Assembly (NCBI RefSeq): GCF_025398315.1
Contig: NZ_JAODOQ010000001.1
Coordinates: 4,402,001-4,466,000, forward strand
Direction of reading: 5' to 3'
Origin: Shewanella phaeophyticola
GTDB taxonomy: Bacteria; Pseudomonadota; Gammaproteobacteria; Enterobacterales; Shewanellaceae
Length of the DNA stretch: 64,000 bases
Numbering within the stretch: the first letter of the stretch is position 1; each line of letters starts with the position of its first letter. Shown one piece after another: positions 30,531 through 39,380 of the stretch. Position numbers and translations under genes: made by a program. The notes beneath the pieces were generated by a model, which was not told the origin of the DNA, searched no databases, and saw nothing but the letters and a program-made list of their open reading frames with translations.

Positions 30531-30650
30531 AAAAAAAAGCCGGGTTAATAACCCGGCCACAAAGAGTGTGTGAGCAATGTCGTGCTTGCGAACTCTGTAA
30601 ACCAATAAAGGTGATGAAGTCTCTATAAAGTAAACCGAGTTTTGGAACGC
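30531..30650 (-). ncRNA. ryhB: RyhB iron-responsive small RNA
   Basis: The minus strand contains AAGCACGACATTGCTCACA (30577-30559), identical to the conserved core of RyhB in enteric bacteria and vibrios. It is followed by a strong hairpin (GCCGGGTTA / TAACCCGGC, 30557-30539) and eight T. Upstream lies a promoter with a Fur box, so the RNA should be made when iron is scarce. The predicted RNA of about 120 nt is longer than the 90 nt of E. coli, as known for Vibrio and Shewanella forms. In other species RyhB pairs with mRNAs of iron-using proteins such as sdh and sodB. Those are not in this window. Confidence 0.93.
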
Positions 30651-30656
30651 AAATTA

Positions 30657-30685
30657 ATAATAATCATTCTCATTACCATTTGCAA
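30657..30685 (-). promoter_or_regulatory. ryhB promoter overlapped by a Fur box
   Basis: On the minus strand a -35 TTGCAA (30685-30680) and a -10 TATTAT (30662-30657) are spaced by exactly 17 bases. The spacer and -10 together read GGTAATGAGAATGATTATTA, a close match to the Fur box (GATAATGATAATCATTATC). Fur with iron would block RNA polymerase directly. Confidence 0.88.
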
Positions 30686-30857
30686 TAGGTTCATTTCTAA
30701 ATAAGTAATCTTTACATTGTTATCATTTACACCTTCCAACGATTAATTCACAACCTTATGAAAAATATATAATTATTTTATTAGTGTGTTGTTGATATAG
30801 CTTCTGTGTTTACGATAGAGGCTTTAAATGGCATAGACTTGAGCGTTATTTTTTATG

Positions 30858-30894
30858 CGATTAAGCCAACAGCAAGACGCTACTGGCTTAATCG
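30858..30894. other. Hairpin of unknown role between ryhB and yhhQ
   Basis: Perfect 11-base arms CGATTAAGCCA / TGGCTTAATCG are separated by 15 bases. There is no T run on either side, so it is not a standard terminator. It lies about 95 bases after the yhhQ stop and may protect the 3' end of that transcript. Confidence 0.5.
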
Positions 30895-30988
30895 TGTCGC
30901 TTGAGATGGTGCGGATTTCATTGATACCAAGATTACGAGCCGAACTGGCTCAACCCGCAATGAGTAACTAGATGCATAGCCAGCTCAA

Positions 30989-31669
30989 TTACTTAACAAC
31001 ATCAACAACAATGTTGTCTTGTCCTTTTGGGCTATCAAATAAAATGGTGTCCTGAAGTACTTTTAGCAATACGCCATAAGCGGGTAAAAATAATCCTAAA
31101 CTCACAATCAACTTAAAGCCGTAATCGACAGTGGCGATCTCTGGCCAATGGGTTGCCATAAAGGTGTCACTAGAGGCATAAAAAGCCACACTGAAAAACA
31201 CCAGCGTATCGACCAAGTTACCAATTAAAGTTGAGGCCGCAGGAGCTACCCACCATGCTTTTGCACGGCGTAACTTAGCAAATACCGTAATATCCATAAG
31301 CTGACCAATCAAATAAGCCACAAAGCTGGCAAAGGCAATGCGAAATACAAAGCTATTCCACTGTGCTAAAGCTGCAAAATCTTGTAGTTGGCTCTGATGG
31401 AACAATACTCCCACTAAATACGACACTAATAACGCAGGGATCATTGCTTTGAGAATAATGCTTCTAGCCGCTTGTTGGCCAAAAATTCTCACGGTTAAAT
31501 CGGTGGCTAAATACACAAACGGAAAGCTAAATGCACCCCAAGTGGTGTGGTAGCTAAACAACTGGAAAGGTAATTGAACAAGGTAGTTACTTGCGCAAAT
31601 AATTAAGATATGAAAACTGACTAATAGCATCAGTGCTCGGCGATATTTCGCCTGGGATAACTGCAACAT
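30989..31669 (-). CDS. yhhQ: Queuosine precursor transporter YhhQ
   Basis: The 226-residue protein is strongly hydrophobic, with about six membrane helices, and belongs to the VUT/DUF165 family. Characteristic segments are FPFVYLATDLTVRIFG and the later STLIGNLVDTLVFFS. E. coli YhhQ imports preQ0 and preQ1 for queuosine tRNA modification. The gene is alone, between ryhB and menF on the same strand, with a gap of about 260 bases to menF that may hold its promoter. Confidence 0.88.
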   Translation of the reverse strand: MLQLSQAKYRRALMLLVSFHILIICASNYLVQLPFQLFSYHTTWGAFSFPFVYLATDLTVRIFGQQAARSIILKAMIPALLVSYLVGVLFHQSQLQDFAALAQWNSFVFRIAFASFVAYLIGQLMDITVFAKLRRAKAWWVAPAASTLIGNLVDTLVFFSVAFYASSDTFMATHWPEIATVDYGFKLIVSLGLFLPAYGVLLKVLQDTILFDSPKGQDNIVVDVVK

Positions 31670-31930
31670 ATTGTGGCCTTTTTAATTGGGTTAGCGCGGG
31701 GTGAGGGAACCCGCTATTAATTTGATTAACAGTCTTTAAAAGCGTCATCTTGGCCATTGAGTTACCTACAACAGCGCCAATAACTGACTGATACAGAGAA
31801 TATTATCATTATGGTTATGTTTGTTTATTTTCGCGATTTTTACCTGGCGTGATACCAATGCAAAGGTTGCTGCAAACATGGGGGCGGGATAATAGCATGG
31901 GTTATACCCAAGCGAAAGATTAAACAGTGA

Positions 31931-33303
31931 CTAAAAGTCGATTAAAATAGCCAACACCGTGGCCAATTTATTTTCTAATTCTTGCCATTCTGCGAGCGGA
32001 TCTGAGCCCGCTACAATCCCTGCACCGGCAAATAAATTGATTCTTCTTGGTTCTATTAAGGCACTGCGAATAGCAACCGAAAACTCAGATTCATTTCGAT
32101 TAAAATAACCACAAGCACCCGCATACCAACCCCGAGCGTAACCCTCGCGTTGACGAATAAAGTTTAATGCTGCTTCGCGAGGCAGTCCGCCAACGGCAGG
32201 AGTGGGATGCAGTGCGCGTAATAATTCAAAATCACTGACCCCAGGTTGTAACTGTGCACGAATGGAGCGATGTAAATGCTGAATATGGTTAAGTTTAAAG
32301 ATTTTAGGTTGTTCGTCAGCCCCAATATATTGGCTTAGTGGCGTCAACACATCGACAATGTGTTTTCTCACCAATTGGTTTTCATGGCTGTTTTTAATGT
32401 CGTCCAATAATGCTTGGGCGAGTATGGTATCTTCATCTGGGTTGAGTCCGCGTACCGTTGTACCAGCAAGCGCCTCGGTAAATAACTCTTGTTGACGACG
32501 AAGATATAACCGCTCGGGAGAGCATGAAATAAATGCCCGTTCTGGACTAAATTGAAAGCCAAACTGAAAACTGTTGGGGTTTCTGCCTTGCCAGCATGCC
32601 AACACTGTCCAAGGATCAATATCGTCACTCACATCAATTTGAGTGTGGCGTGACAACACCACTTTTGGCGTTGTACGGTTAAACTTTTCTTGGGTGACTT
32701 GATTAACTAATTCTTCCCAGCGCTCATAATGGGGTAAATCACTGCGGCTACCATTAATGTCATTTTATGAGGTGGTGACAAAGGTTTTGGCTTTTGCACT
32801 TGTGCGATTGCGTTAAGTGCCGCTTGAATTTCTTGCTGCGGATCTGTGTCTTCAAAATTAAGATTAACCAAAATCCTAAGCTTGTTACCGTGGCGGCGTA
32901 ACTCTATTCTTGGTAACACAAAATGGGCTCGGCCAAATTCAGGCCAGCATTCTACTGTGCGGTCAAAAGCTAAACCACCGTAATAACGGATGTCTTGTTG
33001 GCTGGTTTTATTGCGTTGCTGTTGATAAATTTTCGCTAAAGCATTGTCGTCTACTTGGTCTTCAAAAAAGAAGCTTTTACAGGTGCCAATGGCGGCAACA
33101 TCTTCGTCTCTGTCTCTACCGTGCCAGTATATTTTGGGAAACTGCTGCTGTGCTGCTAACCACGATAATAGCGGTAGCGCTGGCGCTTCTACAGATAGTT
33201 GAATAATCGCTTCTCGTGCAGGTACTTTACTGAGCTGGTTAAGCTTAGTAATCAGTTCACTGAAATGTGTTTCGAAGAAGTGACCCAAGTAGAATGTCCT
33301 CAC
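31931..33303 (-). CDS. menF: Isochorismate synthase MenF, with a frameshift
   Basis: MenF converts chorismate to isochorismate, the entry step of menaquinone synthesis, needed for anaerobic respiration in Shewanella. The C-terminal chorismate-binding domain has ALHPTPAVGGLPREAAL and LFAGAGIVAGSDPLAEWQELENKL, both diagnostic. The frame breaks at about 32743-32748 (after MTLMVA, one base lost; the correct frame continues RSDLPHYERWEELV). The start is uncertain: GTG at 33303 gives a family-length protein, but no clear ribosome site is visible. The open frame extends to a TTG at 33351. Confidence 0.9.
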
Positions 33304-33351
33304 GAGTAGAGTTGTCTGCGTTACGGTAATAAAGTGATGAAATACTGTCAA

Positions 33352-34010
33352 TTAGCAAGGTTAAATCGTGTGATCTGAATTACTAATATAACAGTATGGT
33401 TAATTTCATAGTGACCTGCAGAAAAAGATAAATTCGTGATTTGAGTGTAATTGAATTACACATATGTTTGCTTTATTTTAATGATTTGTAGCTCAAGCTA
33501 CTCCAGTAAACCAGCTGGCTGAGATTTACTAGGGTCTGTTGATCTTTGCTGTTTGAATTTTGTTCGAGTTAAAAACGTTTTAATCGAGGCGAATGGATTG
33601 ATGCCTAGTCATCTAAGCAACTCTTTATTTGCAAAGAATCATTCAACAAAGAGTAAAACGTTTTTAGCCGAACCTTTCAGGCAGCGTTTGTTGGCCATTT
33701 TTACTGCGTTATCGACTTTTTATGTAGAATAACTACACCTCAAAGTCTCTGCCGCGCACTTGTATATGAGTAATGACCAACAATTCGCTGCAAAAACAAT
33801 CTTGAAAGATCAACAGACCCTAGGTATAGAGAGTCAATAAAGCCTATTTTGTAAAATAGTGATTTTTAAAGAGTTGCTCACATTTCTTGAGAATATGCGC
33901 TGATAAGTACATTAAATCAGTAGTCTAATAAGAGAAATTAAGTCAAAATAACGTGAGAGTTTGTGTGATGTAGATCCCACTATTTAAGTTTTTTCCCGGA
34001 GTGCGTGTAC
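33352..34010. other. Intergenic region holding a MITE
   Basis: This 659-base gap between menF and the HD-GYP gene contains no gene. Its centre is the inverted-repeat element at 33529-33823. The last 180 bases should hold the promoter of the HD-GYP gene. Confidence 0.6.
33529..33823. mobile_element. 295-base MITE-like element with perfect 19-base ends
   Basis: CTAGGGTCTGTTGATCTTT at 33529-33547 is repeated as a perfect reverse complement at 33805-33823. The interior has no ORF but includes a second inverted pair around AAAAACGTTTTA and TAAAACGTTTTT. This is the structure of a non-autonomous DNA transposon. No clear target duplication is visible, and no second copy exists in the window. Confidence 0.75.
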
Positions 34011-35204
34011 ATGAGTGATTCTGTTGAATCAAACAATGTCATAAAGATCCCAGTCGACAAGCTTGCCCTGGGCATGTTTGTTACCGCGATTGATCGCCAA
34101 CAAAGTAAAATTGATATCCGTAATCCGGGTCAAATTAAGCACCGTGACGCCATTGTTAAGCTGAAAAAAAACAACATTACCACGGTATGGGTCGATGTTG
34201 AGCGCTCGTCAGATAATTGCGGCTTAAAAAAAGCCAACAAATCGAATAGCGCCACTAATCCATTGGCACGTAAAGCCACTGTCAGCCGAGATGGTCAACA
34301 ATCTCAAGCCAAAAAACTGCTTGCAGAGGCCAAAGGTTTAATCAAAAAAGTAATGTCTGAAACCTTCGAAGGCAAAGCCATTGAAGTAGGCCAAATTGAA
34401 GATGTTGCTGACAAAATGATTGAGTCGGTGATAGCCGATGCCGATGCATTTAAGTGTATTTCTGCATTGCGCACTAAAGATGCCTACTTGCTTGAGCACT
34501 CAATTAATGTCGCATTTTTATTAGTGACTTTTGGTAAGCACTTAGGCCTTGATCGTGAATTGCTCAAACAAATGGCCGTGGGCGGTATTTTGCATGATAT
34601 TGGCAAAATTAAAGTCAACAACGACGTTTTGCATAAACCAGGAAAGTTGACTCCAGAAGAGTTTGAACACATGAAGTTGCATCAAGTGTATGCAATGGAA
34701 ATCATGAATGAAACCAAAGGCTTGTCGCAAGTTAGTAAAGATGTGTGTTTAATGCACCATGAAAAACTGGATGGCAAAGGTTACCCTAATGGTTTAACTG
34801 AATCCCAAATTCCACAACATGGTCGTATGAGTTGCATTGTGGATATCTTCGACGCGTTAACCGCGACTCGTTGCTACAAAGAAGCCATGAGTCCTGCGGC
34901 GGCTTTTAAAATTTTACTGAGTTTAACGCCATTTCATTTAGACCAAAAATTGGTGTATGAGTTTATTCGTTGTGTGGGGATTTACCCTGTTGGCTCGTTG
35001 GTGCTGTTATCTGACGAACGTGTCGGCATTGTGTGGGACTCTAAAGGCCGCGATGCGCTACATCCCATTGTTAAATGTTTTTACTCACTAAAACATAAAC
35101 GCTATACCGAAGTCGCGCTAGTTGACATACACAAAGTGGATATCAATATTGAGCGTGGCGTTTCTCCGGGAACCCTTGAAGTCGATCCAACTCCTTTTTA
35201 CTAA
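34011..35204 (+). CDS. HD-GYP domain cyclic-di-GMP phosphodiesterase
   Basis: The protein has an N-terminal DUF3391-like region (about 1-130) and a C-terminal HD-GYP domain. Key residues are visible: HSINVAFL, HDIGKIKV with the HD pair, and HHEKLDGKGYP with the GYP motif. It probably degrades cyclic di-GMP and so favours motility over biofilm. I chose the ATG at 34011, 9 bases after GGAG; an in-frame GTG 6 bases upstream is too close to that site. That gives 397 residues with no membrane segment. It is monocistronic. Confidence 0.88.
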   Translation: MSDSVESNNVIKIPVDKLALGMFVTAIDRQQSKIDIRNPGQIKHRDAIVKLKKNNITTVWVDVERSSDNCGLKKANKSNSATNPLARKATVSRDGQQSQAKKLLAEAKGLIKKVMSETFEGKAIEVGQIEDVADKMIESVIADADAFKCISALRTKDAYLLEHSINVAFLLVTFGKHLGLDRELLKQMAVGGILHDIGKIKVNNDVLHKPGKLTPEEFEHMKLHQVYAMEIMNETKGLSQVSKDVCLMHHEKLDGKGYPNGLTESQIPQHGRMSCIVDIFDALTATRCYKEAMSPAAAFKILLSLTPFHLDQKLVYEFIRCVGIYPVGSLVLLSDERVGIVWDSKGRDALHPIVKCFYSLKHKRYTEVALVDIHKVDINIERGVSPGTLEVDPTPFY

Positions 35205-35444
35205 TGCATTTATCCCAGTAAGATGGCTTGCTACGATATTGATATCGCGTTAATTAAGTGGTCGATAACGGGTATTCTCAGTCTGTTGTGCTAACCCACT
35301 CAAATGAAAACTCACCCTTCTAAAGAACTAATAGGTGCAATATCTATGAATGCAGTGGCGCGCACCCAATGCATCTTTTGTGTTTATCTCATTTTAGCTT
35401 ACCTTCTCGTGAGATTAAGGGATTAAAATATCATTGAATACAGG

Positions 35445-35460
35445 TCGCGATATTTCGTGA
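35445..35460. promoter_or_regulatory. Possible autoregulatory site of the PAS/sigma-54 activator
   Basis: TCGCGATATTTCGTGA, an imperfect palindrome, lies 22 bases before the activator start. It resembles the arms of the large inverted repeat at 36969-37005 upstream of ccoG (ATCACGATATATCG). It may be the activator's own binding site for autorepression. Confidence 0.45.
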
Positions 35461-35482
35461 CTTAGTTATACTAAACCCATAC

Positions 35483-36946
35483 ATGTTTAATGCTATGGTT
35501 TATATGACTGATTTACCCCACAACCCAATGCTAACTTCAAGGCATTTTTTACCTGAAAACACCTTACTGCTTAACGCCATGAGCGAGGGCGTTTATGGTT
35601 TTGATTTAGACGGAAATGCGGTGTTTATTAACCCAGCTGCAGAGCAAATGACCGGCTGGAAGAGTGAAGAGTTAATTGGTAAAAACATTCACGATTGTCA
35701 TCATCATAGCCATGCCGACGGTAGCCATTATCCACAACATGATTGCCCAATTTATCGCACATTGCACGATGCTATACCGCGCCAGGTGTCTGATGATGTC
35801 TTTTGGCGCAAAGACGGTAGCAGTTTTCCCGTGTATTACAGCTCGACACCGGTTTATCATCAACAAAAGTTAGTTGGTGTTATCGCGATATTTCGTGATG
35901 TCAGCATGCAAAAACATACCGAACAATCACTTAGGCAAGCTTTGGCGCAGGTGCAAGCATTGTCTGAACGCCTCGCGTCAGAAAACCAATATTTACTCAC
36001 AGAGCTACAAGGTCAGCAAGGTGCGTTAGGCCTTTCAGGCAATAGCCAACCGATTAAGCAGTTAATTCAGCAAATTAATCTGGTGGCCAATACCGACAGC
36101 ACGGTACTTATTTGCGGCGAAAATGGCACAGGCAAAGAGTTAGTGGCTCGCAGCTTACATAGACTAAGCCACCGTAAAAATCAGCCCATGGTCAGTGTTA
36201 ACTGTGCGGCTTTTTCCAGTGCGTTATTAGAAAGCGAACTATTTGGTCATGAAAAAGGTGCATTTACTGGTGCAACAGCGCGGCGTAAAGGCCGCTTTGA
36301 ACTGGCACATAATGGCACTTTATTTTTAGATGAAATTGCTGAGCTGAGTTTATCTGCCCAATCAAAGCTGCTACGTGTTATTCAAGAGCAAAGCTTTGAA
36401 AGGGTTGGCAGTAGTGAAACGATCAGCGTGAATATTCGCTTAATTGCAGCAACTCACCATGATTTAACTGCACGAGTAGAACAAGGCTTGTTTCGAATGG
36501 ATTTATATTATCGCTTAAATGTATTTCCGATTACCGTGCCACCACTACGCGAACGCCGTGAAGATATCCCCCAGTTGGTGAGCGACTTAGCGGCATCATT
36601 GAGTAAAAAGCTAGGTAAAAAAATCACCAAGGTCAGTACGAAAGGATTAAAAAACCTCCAACAGTATACCTGGCCTGGTAACGTACGAGAGTTACAAAAC
36701 TTGATTGAGCGAGAAATCATTTTGTCGTCAAATGGCCAGTTGTCATTTAATACTTTGCCAGCATTGGGATCTGCGCCGTCAACCACGGCAATGCTAACCA
36801 TGGCACAAGCAGAAGCTGAGCACATTGTTGCAGTGCTTAACACAACGCACTGGCGGATTTCTGGTGCACAAGGTGCAGCTGCTATTTTAGACATGCCCGC
36901 CAGCACCCTTCGGTCTCGTATGAAAAAGCTCGGCATTGAGCGGTAA
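35483..36946 (+). CDS. PAS-domain sigma-54-dependent activator
   Basis: The 487-residue protein has an N-terminal PAS domain (about 25-145) with a His/Cys-rich stretch (HDCHHHSHADGSHYPQHDC), which could bind a metal or heme, but that is inference. A short coiled coil follows. The AAA+ domain (about 185-415) shows GENGTGKE, the sigma-54 contact GAFTGA and FLDEIAEL. A Fis-type helix-turn-helix ends the protein (AAAILDMPASTLRSRMKK). It has no receiver domain, so it senses its signal directly. The next gene, ccoG, has a matching sigma-54 promoter and is the obvious target. The ATG start at 35483 lacks a clear ribosome site; the ATG 21 bases later is possible. Confidence 0.88.
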   Translation: MFNAMVYMTDLPHNPMLTSRHFLPENTLLLNAMSEGVYGFDLDGNAVFINPAAEQMTGWKSEELIGKNIHDCHHHSHADGSHYPQHDCPIYRTLHDAIPRQVSDDVFWRKDGSSFPVYYSSTPVYHQQKLVGVIAIFRDVSMQKHTEQSLRQALAQVQALSERLASENQYLLTELQGQQGALGLSGNSQPIKQLIQQINLVANTDSTVLICGENGTGKELVARSLHRLSHRKNQPMVSVNCAAFSSALLESELFGHEKGAFTGATARRKGRFELAHNGTLFLDEIAELSLSAQSKLLRVIQEQSFERVGSSETISVNIRLIAATHHDLTARVEQGLFRMDLYYRLNVFPITVPPLRERREDIPQLVSDLAASLSKKLGKKITKVSTKGLKNLQQYTWPGNVRELQNLIEREIILSSNGQLSFNTLPALGSAPSTTAMLTMAQAEAEHIVAVLNTTHWRISGAQGAAAILDMPASTLRSRMKKLGIER

Positions 36947-36968
36947 CATATTTTTTCATGCACGGGTA

Positions 36969-37005
36969 ATCACGATATATCGCTATAGTGACGATATATC
37001 GTGAT
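36969..37005. promoter_or_regulatory. Large inverted repeat, probable activator binding sites
   Basis: ATCACGATATATCG (36969-36982) is repeated as a perfect reverse complement, CGATATATCGTGAT (36992-37005), with a 9-base spacer. Each arm contains the small palindrome CGATATATCG. The repeat is about 63 bases upstream of a sigma-54 promoter, a usual distance for an enhancer. Confidence 0.7.
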
Positions 37006-37067
37006 ATCTTGATAGGTGAATTCCAGCAAAGTTATATTAAATCATAGCCTTAAGTGTTTTCTTTTGT

Positions 37068-37083
37068 TGGCTTAGTCTTTGCT
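37068..37083 (+). promoter_or_regulatory. Sigma-54 promoter of ccoG
   Basis: TGGCTTAGTCTTTGCT matches the -24/-12 pattern (TGGCAC-N5-TTGCW), with the essential GG and GC exactly 10 bases apart. The predicted transcript start is near 37094, 25 bases before the ccoG ATG. Confidence 0.75.
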
Positions 37084-37118
37084 ATAGCAGGGTAATACCG
37101 TGTTATAGGAAACCCGTT

Positions 37119-38576
37119 ATGCCCAACTCATCAGCTCAAGTTACGTCAGCAGCTCAATTAAGTGATAAATTCAAAGCTTCACAGCGTATTGATGTGGTTC
37201 AAATCGCCACGCCGTCAGCAAAAATCCATGTGCGTGAACAAAAAGGGGTCTTTCAGCGTTTGCGCCAGTACAGCAATACCTTGCTGATCGCATTATTCTT
37301 TTTACTGCCTTTTATTAACTATCAGAGCCGTCAGGCGATTTTGTTTAATGTCACCGAGCAGCAATTCTTTTTCTTTAATCTCACCTTGTGGCCACAGGAC
37401 TTTACTGTATTAGCGTGGTTTTTTATGGCGGCTGCGTTTGCGTTGTTTTTTGTCACTGTATATTGGGGGCGTGTATGGTGCGGCTTTATGTGCCCACAAA
37501 CCGCCTGGACATTTATTTACATGTGGATCGAAGCCAAAATTGAAGGTAACCATCATCATCGAGCTGCCTTAGACAAAGCGCCATGGTCAATAAGTAAATT
37601 ACGTAAACGGCTGACCAAACATACCTTATGGATTGTGTTTGCCTTACTTACAGGATGCGGGTTTATCAGTTATTTTATGCCTGCGCGTGAACTGTACATT
37701 GATATTTTTAGTGCAAGCAGTGGTTTTTGGATCGGTGCCTGGGTATGGTTTTTTGCTATATGTACTTATGTAAATGCTGGTTGGATGCGCGAAATGATGT
37801 GTTTGCATTGTTGCCCCTACTCACGCTTTCAAGCGGTGATGTTTGACGCAAATACCAAAACAGTGAGCTATGATGCGGCGCGCGGCGAGTCTCGTGGGCT
37901 ACGTAAACGCGCTGAAAAAACCGAGTTAGGTGATTGTGTTGACTGCAACTTATGTGTTGATGTGTGCCCAACAGGGATAGATATTCGCAATGGGCTGCAA
38001 TACGAGTGCATTAATTGTGGTGCCTGCGTTGATGCCTGTAATCAAACCATGGAAAAGTTTGGCTATGCTGCCAATCTTATTAGTTTTACCAGCGAAAAAA
38101 CCTTAAAAGGTCAGCCTCAAGCCAGTGTGTTTTCGCTCAAAGCCCTCGGATACGCCAGCGCACTGTTGATAATGATTGGGTTAATTATTATCGATTTAAA
38201 CCAATTAAATCATATTCAGCTTAATGTCATCCGAGACCGGCAAACCTTGTACCGTGAAGTGGGTGTCGATAGGGTTGAAAACAGCTATCAGCTTAAAATT
38301 CGTAATAAAACTCAACAAGCTGCAGTATATCAAATCGAGGTGTTCAGTGATGAAATGCCAACGTTTACCATAGTGACCGACACTGTGGTGCAGATAAAAC
38401 CAGGCGAACAATTAGATTATCCTATTACGGTTAGTAGTCGTCGTAGTGAGCGCGTTGATGATACTAGCCAGCAAACACTGCAATTTAGTGTGACTCAAAT
38501 TAACAATGCCGCTAGCCCAACCCCAATAACACCGTTAAATCAGGTGACGCAAAAGTCTCGCTTTTTCTGGCCTTAA
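37119..38576 (+). CDS. ccoG: CcoG/FixG-type ferredoxin membrane protein
   Basis: The protein carries several membrane helices and two [4Fe-4S] clusters of ferredoxin type: CVDCNLCVDVCP near residue 269-280 and CINCGACVDAC. The WCGFMCPQTAW motif and the C-terminal periplasmic immunoglobulin-like domain are typical of CcoG. CcoG is a copper reductase needed for assembly of cbb3 cytochrome oxidase. Here it stands alone without ccoNOPQ and is driven by a sigma-54 promoter, which is unlike the usual FNR-controlled copy. It may therefore be a second, specialised paralogue. Length of 485 residues is normal. Confidence 0.87.
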   Translation: MPNSSAQVTSAAQLSDKFKASQRIDVVQIATPSAKIHVREQKGVFQRLRQYSNTLLIALFFLLPFINYQSRQAILFNVTEQQFFFFNLTLWPQDFTVLAWFFMAAAFALFFVTVYWGRVWCGFMCPQTAWTFIYMWIEAKIEGNHHHRAALDKAPWSISKLRKRLTKHTLWIVFALLTGCGFISYFMPARELYIDIFSASSGFWIGAWVWFFAICTYVNAGWMREMMCLHCCPYSRFQAVMFDANTKTVSYDAARGESRGLRKRAEKTELGDCVDCNLCVDVCPTGIDIRNGLQYECINCGACVDACNQTMEKFGYAANLISFTSEKTLKGQPQASVFSLKALGYASALLIMIGLIIIDLNQLNHIQLNVIRDRQTLYREVGVDRVENSYQLKIRNKTQQAAVYQIEVFSDEMPTFTIVTDTVVQIKPGEQLDYPITVSSRRSERVDDTSQQTLQFSVTQINNAASPTPITPLNQVTQKSRFFWP

Positions 38577-38594
38577 TACAACTAACACAATAAC

Positions 38595-38634
38595 AAAAAG
38601 ACTTCTCACATTGATTAAATGGGAGAAGTCTTTT
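38595..38634. terminator. Bidirectional terminator after ccoG
   Basis: Arms AAAAAGACTTCTC / GAGAAGTCTTTT lie just after the ccoG stop, with A and T runs on either side. Confidence 0.85.
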
Positions 38635-38716
38635 CTGCTTGATACTCGCAATGTATTGCCGCGATTTAATGTGGCGACTATTTATCGCTTCGAGCATGCA
38701 TCACTTTGAGTATGCA

Positions 38717-39235
38717 TTAGCGCTGATGTAAAGCGTAGTCTGTGCCATCTTTAGCTGTAAATACCTTGCAGTTACCTTCGGTCGGCTGGCAGCTCGTGTG
38801 CAGTAAGCTAATCCACTGTTTGTAAGGTGTCGGTAAGTTTTTAATCGGCATAGAGACTTGAATATCTTCAATATGCGCATTGTCTGTTGCCCCTAACTTG
38901 CCAAGGCGGTCAAAACAAATTTCTACATGGGTATCGTTGTTTTTCAATACCACAGAGGTCGGCTCATTTTTGTGGCTCGTTAACGCCACAAATTGACATG
39001 GATTTTGTAAGCCACACTGGGTGCCATCTTTTAAGAAAGCCAGTAAGTGGTTGTAGTAAACCACGTAACTGCACACATCTTGATGTGAACCATTGGCTAA
39101 TGGGAATTGCGCATCCAAAAAGTCTTTTGCATTTGTGCTGCGATCTTGTTGGTTTGTTGTCGCCACAAATTGCTCACCGATGAAGCGGTTAAGGTTTTGG
39201 GTGGCTGTATTGCTTGCTTGAGTAGACATATTCAT
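38717..39235 (-). CDS. Hypothetical protein, 172 residues
   Basis: I do not recognise a family. The protein is soluble with no signal peptide or membrane segment. It has five cysteines, among them the spaced pair in DGTQCGLQNPCQF and a pair in TSCQPTEGNCKVF, which could pair or bind a metal. It is divergent from the XRE/IrrE-like regulator at 39381 with a 145-base shared region, so that regulator may control it. Confidence 0.55.
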   Translation of the reverse strand: MNMSTQASNTATQNLNRFIGEQFVATTNQQDRSTNAKDFLDAQFPLANGSHQDVCSYVVYYNHLLAFLKDGTQCGLQNPCQFVALTSHKNEPTSVVLKNNDTHVEICFDRLGKLGATDNAHIEDIQVSMPIKNLPTPYKQWISLLHTSCQPTEGNCKVFTAKDGTDYALHQR

Positions 39236-39380
39236 CGCCTTATCCTCTTCTTGTGTTGTAGGTCAGAAATTAATTTTGTTATTTGTTTACTATTAAGCCT
39301 TGTTACCAGCTTGATTTTTAGTCTATGCTATTTTTACAAAGAATTTCACAATAAAAATTTTACACTGTGAATTATACAAA

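Noticed and set aside
36969..37005. CGATATATCG repeats as a CRISPR or tandem array
   Set aside because: There are only two copies arranged as one inverted pair with a 9-base spacer, next to a sigma-54 promoter; a regulatory site is the better reading.
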